This document shows, in pieces, positions 13,470 to 27,500 of a DNA stretch of 64,000 bases. The notes below the pieces were generated by a model. That model did not search any database, was not told where the DNA came from, and saw nothing but the letters and a program-made list of their open reading frames with translations. How positions within the stretch are numbered: the stretch's first letter is position 1; each line of letters starts with the position of its first letter. This DNA is from Glandiceps talaboti (Eukaryota > Hemichordata > Enteropneusta > Spengelidae): positions 1,889,001 through 1,953,000 of the forward strand of contig NC_135570.1 in assembly GCF_964340395.1 (NCBI RefSeq), given 5' to 3'. The position numbers were made by a program, and so were the translations under genes.

Positions 13470-16400
13470 AAATAATACAACATTAATTTATTTTTTTCCT
13501 CTCTGAAAATTCATTTATTTAGTCTCATAGACAAACAATTAATTTGATTTTATAACTCAATGAATTGAATTCATGAAAAGTAATCCAATTTTAAAACTCA
13601 ATGAATTGAATTTGGTTCAGCATATGGATATTTATAACACAACAAAGGAATGTAAATAGTGTATGGAAAATTATCATCTTAGCAAATTTATGTGTAGAAT
13701 GAATCAGACTGTGTCAGTAAATGAATCATATGGCAATGTACAATGTAGTGTAGTTAGATGTCACATTTAATGTATCTTGATAGTTCACTATACTGCCTTC
13801 CATCTTTAGATGTCTGCCAACTTGACGGTCAAAATGATTAAACATGGGTGGTTTTTTTTGTGTGTGAATTATATCAATGACTCATAGTAATTTTGTAAGA
13901 GATGTGTAAATTAAAAGAGGGAGAGTAGCTGCAAGAACTCAAAAATGACAAAAAGTAGTGATGTTCGGCAAAATGTTGAAATGAGTATTATGGGATATGA
14001 CTCAGATCTCGCTAATGATTTCAGTGTAGTTTCATAGTGCGATTCATTAAAAAAATTTTGCGATGCATTGTGATGTTTGATGTTTTTGATGGGATTGTAC
14101 TTTTCAGCATATTTTTGGTCATGTAACGCTTTCTGAATATATGTTGTAGCATTCATGAATAGCACTGCGATGTTGTAGTCAGGAAATGTCAGATTTCTTG
14201 GCAGGTACCTAAGGTATGATTTAGCAGAAAAATCTGCCCAACTTGCAATTTCAGTTGTCAGTTTCTACAGTTTGACTTGTAGCGTTCGTTTTGAGTGCAA
14301 ACTCTGGAATAGCTATAAACAGATATATGAAACCTCAAGATAATAAAACTAAAACTATAAGGAGCGAGGAGAATACTAAATTTTGGTGTGTCATAAGAAA
14401 TTGCTGTTTATCAATTCAGTGGTATATATAATATATCACATTGGGTGACCACAGAGTAAAGTGTAAATTGTCTGTTTTACATGTATGCTGTATGTCGTAC
14501 ATTACAATGGACATGAGTTTGTGCTGCTGAAGTATTCCTCAATAAACCTTGGGACACTATGCAGACTACAGTGCCTAAGCTTTGATAAACTGTTAAAAAC
14601 CATGGTAACTAAAAGTAGACAAATCTTGAAAACTTCAAACAGATTTCCATCATATGTACTTGTATGATTTGGGTTGGAAATGCCAATAAAATACCTGGGG
14701 TGGGGAGGTGGGGGTGGGGATGGGGGTGGAAGTACTCAGATTAATTGTATCTACTGACACTGAAACTATGTATTGTAAATGAAATGTTTGTGGTTCCTTA
14801 TAATTAAGCTCACATGGACTAAATGTAATGTACATTGAAACTTTGAAATTAGCGTATTAATCAATTTCTATCACAGCTTTGAGTTTAGTCACTGCTTTAA
14901 CTGAATGAGTACAGGGTACATGTTACTAGTACTATCCCATCTAATTATAAAGTACATATATGGTGTCAGTAGTCATGAAATGCAATATGGTATCAAAATT
15001 GGGTTTTACAGATCTTGACAGAAATGGTAAATTTATAGGATGGTTTTATGATAAACTGTTCCTACACTGTATACTTCAACTAGTGTACAACATGAATCAA
15101 ACAAATATCATGGAAAAGTTTGTTCTAGTCATAGCTGGCTAGTTGCTGTGGTTACTCTGCATTCTGTTTTAAAGGCCAGGGTTTCAATCCCAGTGGAGCT
15201 AGAAGGATCATATAGGATTATCCTATAGTTCTGGGTCAACTTTTTCTATAGTTTTGTCAGATAATTGTTTTGAACGTCTAATGTTTAATTTGATTTCAAA
15301 GTGAACCTTGAAAGTATTAGACCACACAGAAAGTGTTGTCACATTTGTCGCATTTTATTTGATATGAATATTTTCAACACCCAATAAATCATACATATTT
15401 AGAAAGGTTTTGATCTCCTCTACGTGAGGATGTAAGTGAAATATCAAAATACTGAGGTTAGTCTTGTGAATTCAAAACAATCAGAAATAGGTGTCCATTT
15501 TGGTATCAGGAAAATGACCCCCTCTAACAATGGTTCGATAGGTATGACATACATGTACTGGTACATACCAAAATAGTCATGCCATCTTAGTGGATAAAAC
15601 GTTAGATCAGAACTTTTCCAACAAAGTGTCAATCACATAGTAATTTGCATATCATGACCTCATTTCATAGCTATTTTAGGTGTGCTTTCAAAATACGTTT
15701 GACTCCTTGAATTGAACCGGTACTTGTCTTCACTCTCTTGTCCATTTCAATACACTTCAAGGCAGGAAAGAATACTTTCCTTGTTATCTCCATGGAAACA
15801 AAGACAGTCTGATATAGCATTTACCTACAAAACTAACATTTCCTATCGTAAGAGAAAAGGAGAATAAAAAACTGAATGTGTATTTAGAAATAATATCAGG
15901 GTAGATTTTAGTTTGTACTGTAAGGGGCTAATAGCTTAGGCTTTGTTCACTCACTAGATCAAACACAGCATGCAAGGTCAGTCATGGAAACGTATACCTT
16001 TCTGTTTACATTTAATTTCCACTGTTTGTCAAAGTTGGACAGATTTTGATTGGAATGTTCCTGTTAAAATACTTGTAAGGTATTTGTATCACATCCTGCC
16101 AGTGGTGTTTGAATAAGGGTTTAATATGTTCAAAAGCTACAAAGGATTTGAGGTATGCGAGTTATAGGTACGTGGTCATTGAGATTGATTTATCAAAGAA
16201 ACCCTTTGTCCTCTAGAGGGCGCTGTGTACCTCAAGCTTTCAGACAATGTGAAACATTTCAAGACGTAATTGAAAATCAATGTAAGAATTTTAGAAGAGC
16301 AATTCATAATTTATACTGTGAAGGTGTTTTAAAGACCAAGTTTCCATGGTGATATTTGGCAAACTACAATGTATAAAAGAAGTTGGTCCAGAACACGACT

Positions 16401-16783
16401 ATGATCCTATATAGCTCTACTGATAAAATAATACTTGTAAGGAAACCAGGATTTAGTAGAGTTGTAAACTAAGTATCGATACGACAATTTGATTTGTATC
16501 ATAATTAATTAATCAATCAATCGATTGATTGATTGATTGATTGATTGTGAAACAGTGGTGTGAATATGTATAGCCCTGAGAGACTACCAGTAACTGGGAA
16601 ATATTTTTTTTTTGAGGAACACATTTTCCTTCACAAAACTTAAAATGAATATCAAACTCAAAAGACTCAAAAAAAAAATTCTGCCAAGGGAGTGGTGCCA
16701 GTCTACCTCTCCTTCCAATATACACATATTTTTATTATAACTGAAATGTATTGACATTTTATCGTTTTTTCATCATTTTACAG
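13470..16783. other. Non-coding DNA upstream of the BMP receptor exons
   Basis: No recognisable coding exon. Minor structures: a G-rich tract at about 14697-14730, a possible tRNA-like B-box (GTTTCAATCCC) near 15180 with no convincing A-box, and a TGATT hairpin-forming run at 16503-16546. A signal-peptide exon for the receptor is expected upstream and may be hidden here. Confidence 0.5.
16503..16546. repeat. (TGAT)n inverted microsatellite
   Basis: ATTAATCAATCAATCGATTG passes directly into repeated GATT units. The tract is self-complementary about a central ATCGAT and can form a hairpin. Confidence 0.85.
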
Positions 16784-19700
16784 AGGAAGCCCGATGGAGG
16801 TGTTATTGCCTAGAACATTGTCCACAAGATGCTGTCAACAATACATGCTATCCTGAAGAAGGAGGTAAATGTTTCAGCCAAATACAAGCATTTGCACCAG
16901 GGATGGAAGATGACGGTATCCCAATCAGGTAATGTATATTTGTTTGTTATTTATTAACTACAGTAACTACATTAAAATATGACAATTACTGACTGTTCAC
17001 ATAGAATACACCTTGCAAATAAACACTTTAAAGTTTTTTTGTTGCTGTGTGAAAGAAAACTTCAACTTATTCTCAGTTAAAACCAAGACAAAAATCAGGC
17101 CAGTGGGGTTACCATACAAACTGTTTAAATAGAGGACAAAATGATATCAAAATTTAGTCATTTTAGAATCCAATGTGGCTGCAAGTGACGTGAGAAGACC
17201 TTACAATATTTGTACCAAATAATTGGAAAGAGAAAGTGCTTATAGTGAAGAAGTAAAAATCTTACAAAATTATTTTGAAAATATGTTGAAAATAATTGGT
17301 TGGGAAAAGTGTTACAATGTAGAATCAAAAGTTTTATACAAATAATTGAAGGGAAGAGTGAAAGGTAGTGAAGAAATAAAGATCTGACAATCCAGCTGTG
17401 TTTATTTTTATTTGTAAAGGTCGTATGGCTGCACACCTCCAGAGGAAGGGGCTGATATGCAGTGTAAAGCTAAAAATCATCAAGTCGCCACAGTAATTGA
17501 ATGTTGTAAAATTGATGACGGCGATTACTGTAACCGAGATTTGAATCCTACACTTCCTCCAGTAGTTACTACAGTACCACCAGGTAAGGGGTATTTTTGA
17601 ATAGCGCCCTCATAAGTTGTAATGCAATTCTTTTGTTTTTACTGAATTTGTTCTCTCTGTCATATGATATGATTTTCAGTTTTGCCCAATGTACAATACC
17701 ACCTTCTCTATGTTTGAGTTTCTCGGGAATCATGCAAAAATGATAAAAATAGATAAAATTTAATTCAAATGCTTTAAAAAGATACTAGATGAAAAGGAAA
17801 GCTACAAAACAGGAGTGTAGATCGAAATACAGAGTGAAGCTGACAGACAAACAGTTAAAAATGTACATGCTGAATGATGAAGTACAAGTCATGGTTTATG
17901 TACATTGAAAGGAAGACAATTGAAACTAAACATAAGGATTTGGCCAGCTTGTACATCTCACCAGTGGATTATCTACAGTAATAGTGTGTGGATTTCTTTG
18001 TTTGATGTTTGTGATTCATTCATTTATTTTCATTATCTATTTTATCTTTTCAAAGGAGGAAGCTCAGAGCCAGATTATCTCCAAGAAAGTATTCACGAGA
18101 TAGCTTTATTAATATCTGTAACCGTGTGCCTCGTTATACTTATTATCACATGTGCTTTTGTCTATTTAAGGTAAGAGATCTTTAGAACTAATATTTTATC
18201 ACAAATTCTCTTTTTTCCCTTTGATTTAAAAGTGAAGGATATCAAATATGATTATACCATACACAAACCAAGTAGAGCAAGAAATATGGAATTTCATCTC
18301 ATGAATATTCATTGTGTAACCATGAATATATTAATTCTGGCTTATAAAACTGTACTACAGTTGTCAAATTCTGTAACAATGTTGTCAAATTCTGTACTTC
18401 ATTTCTTCTCAAAGGTACAAAAGAAGGGAAGACAGACGTCGTTTTGATTTGGAAGTTACAGAAAACGAAGAAAATTATATTGCACCTGGTGAGACTTTGA
18501 AAGACTTGATAGATCAAAGTTCAGGAAGTGGTTCAGGGTTACCACTACTGGTAAGTTTAACTAATAGTAGTCTTTATTAGGGGTGGTGGTGGGGGTGAGG
18601 GTGGGGTTGATTGCCTCTACTGGTAAGTTCAACTAATAGTAGTCTTTATTAGGGGGTGAGGGTGAGGGTGGGGGTGAGGGTGGGGTTGATTGCCTCTACT
18701 GGTAAGTTCAACTAACAGCAGTCTTTATTTAGGGGTAGTGGGGGGGGGGGGGGTTGGTTGATTGACATTACAGGAAAGTATAACTAATGATAGTCCTTAC
18801 TTGGGGTATGCCAAGTCATTGTTTGTTTGCAGAAGATTAAAGAATATGTAAAAAAATTGTCATTGTGCATACAATAACAAATTTTTTACACAGTTGTGAG
18901 TTTTTTGAAATTATTGAGTTACAAACACAGACTTTGTCAATGTTGCTTCACATTGATTTTTCAAGTAGGAAGCCATGATAATGATAAAACTTATAAATTA
19001 AAAATCCAAAATAAGTACCCAATCCTCATCCATATGGCCACTTTAATACCAAGATCTGTGATGATGATGATGATGATGATAACATTTATTTTACAGGTCC
19101 AAAGAACAATTGCCAAACAGATTCAAATGATTGCAAGTATAGGGAAGGGAAGGTATGGTGAAGTATGGAAAGCTAGGTGGAGAGGAGAATATGTTGCCGT
19201 CAAAGTATTCTTTACAACAGAGGAAGCCAGCTGGTTCAGAGAAACAGAAATTTATCAAACTGTCCTCATGAGACATGACCATATTTTAGGTAAGTGATGG
19301 AGAACACAATGGTTGCTATGGTTACATGCTATATATGGTAGGTGATGGAGAACACAATGGTTGCTATGGAGATATTTGCATCTATTAGGCAGCTGATGGA
19401 AAGTACAATAGTTGCTATGGCTTCATGCCATATATGGTAGGTGATGAAGAACACAGTTGTTATGGAGATATTTACAAATATAAGGCAGATGACTATATTG
19501 GGTAGGTGGTGGAGAACACAATAGTTACTATGGAGACATTGACATTTTAGGTAGTTGTGCAATAGTTGCTATGGAGATATCTACATATATGAGATGGATT
19601 ATATGTAATGTTAGTATGCTCAGTGTGCCAAAAATGTCTTACACATCTGTTTGTGTCATTACTTGTTACCAAAACTATCATAAGGTTATGAGAGTAGTCA

Positions 19701-21671
19701 GTTTTGCAGTTCTAAGATGCACTGTGTGTGAGTCGAAGTCATGTAGGTTGGTACATTTAGGCTTGTTTTGTCTTTATTACATTTGAAATAACAAAAGACA
19801 TGTTGATCTCTTTGATTGTCAAAGACTACAGTAAGAATGACATTGATGGGTTGAAATCCAGGCTACAGTCAGGTGACAAACATCCTCCTGAATAGCGTAC
19901 AAAAACTCTCTATACATACACAATATGTGGTGTTGCATGGTGAGATGTGTGAAGCATCTTTGAACCAGCAACAGATCTATTTCCCAGACCTAAACAATTC
20001 ACTTTTTTTTTTATGTCTGTAGGTTTTATAGCAGCTGACATCAGAGGTACAGGGTCATGGACACAGCTTCTCCTTATCACAGACTACCATGAGAACGGCT
20101 CACTTTACGACTACCTGCGAAGCACTACATTGGATACAGTATCAATGATCAGATTGGCTTACACAGCATCCAGTGGATTGTCACATCTACACACAGAAAT
20201 ATTTGGCATGCAAGGAAAACCAGCGATAGCACATAGGGATCTAAAAAGTAAAAATATATTGGTTAAAAAGAATGGCACGTGTGTCATAGCAGATATGGGA
20301 CTTGCTGTCAGATACAATAGGTATGCTTACATTCATCCTAGTATTGTTGCACAAATCAAGTGTTCTGTTTACATATGAGTAACACTTTGTCTGTTCAGTT
20401 TGACAAACTTTGTCAAACTGTTAATAAACTGTTCTTGTTATCAAAGGTTCTAATTACGTATGAGTAACACTTTCTGTTCAGGTTGATAGACTTTGTCAAA
20501 CTATTCGTTTGCTGACTTTATCGTTTAGTTGTGTAGTTTGGGAATACTAACTACATCTCTGCCGCCATTGCACATTGTTTTGAGTTTGTTTCTTTTGAGT
20601 AACAATTAGTGTTTGTTTGTTTGTTTGTTGCTTTTCTCTCAGTGAAACAAATGATATAGATATTGCACCAAATACCAGAGTTGGAACTAAGAGGTATATG
20701 GCACCAGAAGTTGTTGACAACTCACTGAATACCAACCACTTTGAAGCATACAAAATGGCTGACATGTATTGTTTTGGTCTTGTGTTGTGGGAAATAGCCA
20801 GAAGGTGTGTCTCAGGAGGTAGGTGTACTTGTATATACTAGTATTGTACTGAGCTGTGTTAGCACCCTCGCACTGGCATGGGTCAAATGCTTTTGTTTTA
20901 ACAAGTTGTGTTTCTTGAAAAGATTCTGATAAATGGCCAGCCTAACTCTCCCAACTGTGTATATGCAAACAAAGGAAGTGTGACAAGTTGACAATAGTGG
21001 AAAGCTATTTACAATTATAATCTACTCTCTATTTTGTTAATGATAACAAGTACAAATGTAACAAAATACAGAGCAGACACCTATAGAGAATAATTGTGTG
21101 TTATCTTTATTGTGTCTATCTCAAAGTGAAACCTTGTGATCAGTCTCACTGATCTTGATACATCATAAATTCATAGCATTTGCAAACTAAGATGAAATCT
21201 GTAACTCATCAAATCAAATATCACTGTAATTTCACCATATCACTAGCCATTTAACGTGTCATTTACCATTATGGGTGCCAGCTTTGTCTGCAACTGGCTG
21301 TAAAAAGTGTACTTTCTATACTTTGTTGAGGTTTTCATCTCAAACTTTTGTTTGTTTTCTGTGCAATGGTATAATAATATATTAAGTTGAACTAACAGAG
21401 TTTGATTTTTGGGTTGATATCATAGGTATTGCTGAATCAGCAGAAGTGCCCTACTACGACAGTTTGGCACATGACCCAAGTTGGGAAGAAGTGAGGAGAA
21501 TAGTATATGTGGAGAAGAGACGACCTGCAATCCCCAACAGATGGCATAGTGATGATGTAAGTATCCATGGCAACATACCAACTATCTAGGATGAATCAAA
21601 TGTTTCAATATAGAAATATTTGAGCACTGATAGATATGGGTAATTACTCAGTGACAATTTGATAGCACTAA

Positions 21672-21712
<41 letters not shown>

Positions 21713-21744
21713 GACTCACTCACTGTCTGCCCGTCTGTCTGTCC

Positions 21745-21788
<44 letters not shown>

Positions 21789-22387
21789 GACTGCCTGTCT
21801 GTCTGACTGACTGACTGACTGACTGACTGACTGTACATGTCGATAAACATGTAAAATGATAACATAAACTGTACAGTTGTGCTTCAATTCACTATTTTAT
21901 AGATTTGTCATTGTGAGTTCTGACTTGATAATCATTTGCTACACTGTGCAATAAACAACTTAAGGCAGTGTCCACACAATGAATCATTCACTCAGTCTAA
22001 GTCATTGCCTCTTATTGGACGAAGGGCCACTTAGTACAAATACAAGTAAAACGAAGGAACAGCAACAATATGATTTGGAGCTCTGTGAAATTCATAAATG
22101 AAATATTGCCCTGGTGAGCTTAATACTGAACAACCAATGCACAATGGTTGAGTATGTTTTGTTTGAATTGAAAATGAGGTAAAAAACCTGCAAATGTGTT
22201 GATTTTTTTCTTGATTTTCTAACAGTGCATAACCACTATATGATTTGTATTCATTTTGTAACAGTGTTTAAGGACGATGGCCAAAGTCATGCAGGAATGC
22301 TGGCATCATACCCCAGCTGCAAGACTGACAGCATTGCGAGTCAAGAAAACCATTGGAAGGATGAAAGAGGAAGAACTGAAAGTGTAA
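16784..22387 (+). CDS. BMPR1: BMP type I receptor (BMPR1A/1B-type), 9 exons, 5' end missing
   Basis: A single-pass serine/threonine kinase receptor for BMP ligands that would phosphorylate SMAD1/5/8. Exons (all GT-AG, phases agree): 16784-16928, 17420-17583, 18056-18170, 18415-18550, 19097-19289, 20023-20320, 20643-20818, 21426-21556, 22265-22387 (TAA). They give 492 residues, against 502-532 for vertebrate BMPR1B/1A, so only the signal-peptide exon is missing. Exons 1-2 hold ten ectodomain cysteines, including the CC box ([12 protein letters not shown]). Exon 3 encodes the membrane helix. Exon 4 carries the GS box ([10 protein letters not shown]). The kinase has [25 protein letters not shown] and GTKRYMAPE. 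The L45 loop (ADIRGTGSW) is of BMPR1 type, not ACVR1 or TGFBR1/ACVR1B type. The DFG-equivalent reads DMG where vertebrate BMPR1 has DLG. No lesion is visible. Assignment to BMPR1 is secure from these motifs; 1A versus 1B is not meaningful for a single invertebrate gene. Confidence 0.96.
18541..18780 (+). repeat. Tandem copies of a 5' splice site plus G-runs in BMPR1 intron 4
   Basis: The donor CTACTG|GTAAGTTTAACT at 18551 is repeated as CTACTG|GTAAGTTCAACT at 18623 and again at 18702. A decayed fourth copy lies near 18765. Each copy is followed by AGTAGTCTTTATT and a G-run segment (GGTGAGGGTGGGG type). The unit is about 72-79 bp. Confidence 0.9.
19280..19585 (+). repeat. Degenerate tandem repeats grown from the donor of BMPR1 exon 5
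   Basis: The segment GTAAGTGATGGAGAACACAA, followed by TGGTTGCTATGG, starts at the real donor (19290). It recurs in degenerate form about six times (near 19340, 19390, 19440, 19505, 19560). Several copies keep a TAG|GTRG-like donor string. Confidence 0.8.
20365..20510 (+). repeat. Two-copy direct repeat in BMPR1 intron 6
   Basis: TATGAGTAACACTTTGTCTG and following bases at about 20373 are repeated at about 20459, both leading into GACTTTGTCAAACT-type sequence. The unit is about 86 bp. Confidence 0.8.
21671..21831. repeat. (GTCT)n / (GACT)n microsatellite in BMPR1 intron 8
   Basis: Two blocks of GTCT units with CACT and CCGT interruptions are followed by seven GACT units. The tract is purely intronic. 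Confidence 0.95.
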
Positions 22388-24245
22388 AAATTGTCAGTTT
22401 ATAGTCAAGTTTTTTGGGGGATCACATATTTTTGTTGATTGTTTTGAAGCAGAAAAGTGAATAATGTACAGTTTTTATTTGAATAGTTTGTACCAGTTAT
22501 ATAGCTATAGTCTTCACTTGTCCAAGCTGAATTCAAATTTAGGCTCGTCCCAAATAACCAATTTTTTATTCAAATCAGACTCATGCAGTGAAATCTGCCC
22601 AAAATAAGCAAATGTTTGGACTTACACAGAAGAGTTTGCCCCATATAACCACCAATATTGTTAACTAATGTTTAGTCTTATACCAGGGGGTCAATTCTCC
22701 TTAGAGGGGGTCAACATTTACTAGGGAATTTGAAATAGGAATCAATTCTCCTTAGAGTGGGGGTTAGAATTTGCTAGGGAAAAAGTCATGTAAATGACAT
22801 TGTATATTGTGATAGCTACCTCCACATTGAGACAGATTGTCTAAGAAATCAGTATTGCTTAACAAGGAGTGTCCTTTATGTGGTATATCTTTTGAGAGAC
22901 AAGTTTGCACAGAAAAACTGTATTTTAGTTCAGTAATCCACTTGGTATTCAAACCGATGTTGTTTACACTAAATCCTAACTTTGTCTGGAAAGATACAGG
23001 AATGAAATCATTCACCTTTGTCTGTTTTATTTTTGTGAAATGTTGAGAGAGAGACAGAAGACTTATAGACATTCTAATAATAGTTCATAGTTGTAGCATC
23101 ATCTTTTTCCAAACTTTGAACAACGTAAAGTCAGAAAATAATATCAGTATTCTTTATTGAAATATACCCAATATGTCCAAGGTATTAGTTTGTATCATCT
23201 GTGTTGAACACTGCATGTCGAAAAAAAGTTAATGTATATATATGTAAGGATACTGTATGGATTATGTTAGATATATTGTATGTACAAATACTGGCCAGAC
23301 ATGTGACAGACATGTGACAGACATGTGACAGGTACATTTAGTTTCTGGATGAATACTGTATGGATGTTATTTTTGGACCATTATTTTTCTAAATGGTATC
23401 CCTATCATTGTTCAACCTTAACTGGTCAGTTTTCCACTCTAACTACACAGTGTTCAACTCCAGCCAAACAGTTTTCAACTCTAGCTATGCAGTGTCCAAC
23501 CATAGTCATACAGTGTCCAATCATAGCCATAGTGTCCAACCATAGCTGTAGTGTCCAACCAAACCATACTGGCATAGCCATACACTGTCCAATCATAGTT
23601 GTACATTCTCTCCCATACAGTATTCATTCATACTGTACACTGTCAATTCCCCACACTGTACTCTATCCATAACATACAATACCATACACTTTGGTGGTAA
23701 AATATCAGTATCCATACAGTGTATATGTTTTCTTTTTTAAGCAGGTACTGTACATCATTGTCATATATACTATCACTGCATCTCTTGTACTTTGTGAGTA
23801 CTGTTTTTGAAGTACACTGTATCTCTGACTGATTTAGACATTGTGTGTTTAGATGCCAGAAATTTGTCATTTTTATCAAAGTCACTTCTAGTGCTCAGCA
23901 AACTTGTCATATATACAACTCAGTACAACATCTTTACTCTGCTATTGTACACTGAAGTTTTGAATGATAAAGTGTATGTACAAAAGAGAATTTTATATCA
24001 TCTGTTTGTCACCATATACCACCAATGTGTAGAACTATCAATATACACAAAGTATGGGCAATATAACAAAATGGCCTTCAACATTTGTTGTTTTACAGTC
24101 ATACACCTAAAGTGATAATGTACATAGAATTTGATTCAACATGGATATCCAATAGTAAGATTGTTATTACAGGTTGGGGCCCATGTAACAAAACTGTTTG
24201 TAAATTTACTTCAGTTACAACTATAAACCATGTCAAGTTACCATT
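22388..24245 (+). other. Probable BMPR1 3' UTR and downstream DNA
   Basis: This sequence follows the receptor stop codon and holds no further exon. It contains a two-copy repeat at about 22689-22780 (TCAATTCTCCTTAGAG in each copy) and a degenerate minisatellite at about 23425-23660 (TCCAACCATAG / CAGTGTCCAATCATAG type). I cannot identify the functional polyadenylation site. Confidence 0.45.
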
Positions 24246-24551
24246 CAGTGGCTCTGTTTGATACAACCATGCAGAAACCACCAACAAACTACACATGCTA
24301 CACTTTCATTTAGCAAGATTGAATGAATACAGTTTCTTGTGATAGTTTGCCTAGATGGAATGAACTAACATGTCAGCATGTAGACCTGGGATGCAGACAT
24401 CAAAACGTAGGTACTCATCACATCATATCACATGTGTCTGTGTCTATTTCATTTAGACAAATTGTAGCAAGAAGTTACAATGTCGCTATCGTAGTGTAGA
24501 ACATGTGGTTTGTTATTGGTTTCTGAATGGTTGCATCAAACAGAGCCTCTG
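24246..24551. mobile_element. MITE-like element with about 55-bp terminal inverted repeats
   Basis: The left end GGCTCTGTTTGATACAACCA pairs with the right end, whose reverse complement reads GGCTCTGTTTGATGCAACCA. The match extends inward through AGAAACC and CACATG-CTACAC-type sequence. Length is about 306 bp with no coding capacity. No clear target-site duplication is visible. A second, one-ended copy lies at about 35325-35440, which supports a dispersed family. Confidence 0.8.
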
Positions 24552-27500
24552 CACAGGGACTTAAAGCAGGCTATATAACAACATTACTATAATGTTTTCA
24601 CAATCTACTGTAAGAGATGCGATGAGAATATTTGACTTTTTAAATTACATGTTTTTTTTTCAGAATTCATAACAAAATACATATGACCAGATGGAGGTTT
24701 TAAACTCACAAGAGATTATTGTTAGTGTAAGGTGCTTAAATACATTTTATTATATCATATTTATTTTTGATGTTCTCTGTTTTCAAACTTACGCTTCTTC
24801 CAAGTTATTCTTTGTATATAGTTGCACTCTCGGTAGCTTTCTGTCAGACATGCTTCAAAAAAATTCTGTTCTGTATTTTTCCGGAAGCATTTAATAGGTC
24901 ACAGTTTTGTGAAAGGATGTCAATGAGGAGGACTTGATGGGTTTTTTTCTTTGATGTTAACTTTTTGCGAAAACAACTAAATAGAATATCTCTGTGAACG
25001 ATTCAAAATAGTCAATAATAATTTGGAAAAAAATGATGGAAAATGGGAATACAAACATGGCTGGTTTCATCATAAATACTTAATATCGAAAAAAAATTAG
25101 GGTCCTCCCATTTGAGAGTTAAAAGAAAAGATTGACTGATTTGGACGGGTTTCCCATTTAAAAACGTAGTAGGGTTTTAAAAATATTTGTCAGAAAGTAA
25201 CTGATCCATGTCTGGTTTGCAATGACTAATGATTTGCACTATTCAATATTGAGAGAGAAGTGTCATGTGAAAAACACTCTCTACATGAATAATGACTTTG
25301 AGGGTTAAGCAGTCAACAAACTTTGTGTGAAAAATATTATCTCATTTCCTACAAACCTGTTTGAAATATTTGAGGGAACAATTGACTTCAGTCATGAAAC
25401 ATGCTGAAAAGATGATTTCTTGTTCAATGTCTACTTGTGAACACTGCCCTCAGTGGCCAAACTATAAAATCTTTCAACTTTTGGATACTTAGAATATGTG
25501 TTGTTGTAAGTTTCACCTACCCAAAACAAGCAATTGTGTTGAGTTTAGCCACAGCTATAAATTTGATATTGGAGGATCAAATAACCCTTTATAGTTTCCA
25601 GACATTTTCGCTTTTAACTATTTTCAAACCCATTTGAAAAAATCCAAATTATGACATATTTCAAATTTTATTAGAAAGACCAAAAAAATCGTCATTGTTT
25701 GAAAAATATGAGTATTTTAATATTGGTACATATCATTTATAGTTTTATTTGCTGCTATTTCATCAAATTTAAGGTAACACAAAACACTACTTTCAAAGTC
25801 CATTTGTACCATTCCCAGCTTGTAATATATATGAGTAATTTGCATATAACCAATAGTTAACACCTGGTAAAGGGACCAATAGGAGTAACTGTTACAAACA
25901 GATGTTGACATTTGATTAATGGTAACACTATGATTTGTCAGAGTGTGGATGTGTCACAAGGGTTCATATGCTAACAAATTGTGGAATAAACAAAATAAAT
26001 CGGAGAAAAATAGATATTACTCTTTCAAACTTGATCAGTCACAAAATTCTGTTTTCTTGACAAAATCAAGGCTGTGTGTTGTGAAATATACATAGGTTGA
26101 CCATTGACATGGCTCATTCTGTAACTGAATCGCCATTTTTTGGTCTCGTTCCATGTTTTGGTTACGTCCCATGTTTTGGCTAAAGTCATTGTCAGTCAAA
26201 ACAGGAATAGTATAAATGCAAATAACATGAACATTCTTGAAAACTCCTAAAAATGTCAAGAATGTCCAGTGTATGAACCCAAGTACTGTTCTATATATGA
26301 TTACCTGTCATAATTGATATTTTGAGTGTCATCTTGTGTTTTGTGCCATAAATATCAGTCACAAAACAATCAAGACAGGGCAGCAAGAGTTTGTAGCATG
26401 AATTCATCTTAGAAATAAAACCAAATAAATTCAAAAATATAAAATTGAATAAAACTGATATTCTTCATGTCTCAAAATAAATAAGGAATAGTAAACATAA
26501 CTGCCATTGTTGTTATTGTGCTAACATTTTAAAATAATTCATCTCATTGAAATCATCCTAAAACTAGTGAACAATTCAGAAATTCTACAAAACTTTTGAA
26601 AAGTCCAAATTATTGACAGTCATCCTTTTACTGGCTAATAAACAGACATATATCATTTTAACCAATGAGAATGGTCTGTTGATGATAATTTGCATAGTAC
26701 TTTTTTCCCAGCCTTTCCTATTGTCAGGAAAGATTTTTATTTGGGATTATTTCTAGCTTTTTAGCAGAAAGTTTTGTAAAATTTGGGCTAATCGCTTCTA
26801 ATCTTTATGGTGCATATTTTTCTATAGATCAATTTATTTTTCATACAAGTGTAATGATATAATGTAATGTTAACAGTGTAAGTAGTGTTCAGTGTAAAAA
26901 GGAGGGGGGGGGTGATAAAAAGGAAAAGGGGAGGGAGCAGGCAGAGTTCTCCCCCAGCCATGATTCCACTACGAGTTGAAATCAACAGTGAAATAAGGGA
27001 GTTATGTCTTGTTGCAGATCTTGCGAGATATGCAAATATACCTAGCAACAATGGTTGTCAATATGATTGTGGTCAAGCTTTCGTCATGGCCATGTGTGAT
27101 GATGTTGATAACATTAGTGTTGCTAAGTGTTTGACACTTTCAGTTTGACCACCCTCATGGTTGCTATGGACACAATGGCTCACGTGTGATCTCATGAGAT
27201 CTGCCACAAGACAAAAAACGACTTATTTACCTAGCATTGCTTTCTTTTGTTGCATATATTTCCATGATTACCATGGGGAGAAAGAACACTGATGCAGATA
27301 TTTAAAAAAAAAAACATGAGAAGTTGTCGCATTCTGAGTGGCAACATTTTGATTCTTGTGTTTTCTGAAAACAACCCATTTATTAATGTTGTATCACTTC
27401 CATATAAATGTAACTTCATTTTATTTTCTGTAATCACATGAATTATAATACTATTTCAGTACCATCCAAGCATCATTGGTTAGAATCATGAATAAAACTG

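Noticed and set aside
15160-15210. tRNA gene suggested by GTTTCAATCCC
   Set aside because: No matching A-box and no acceptor-stem pairing; at most a fragment of a tRNA-derived element.
26885-27148. Plus-strand open frame (IPLRVEINSEIRELCLVADL) as an exon
   Set aside because: It starts in a purine run, lacks convincing splice sites and matches no family I recognise.
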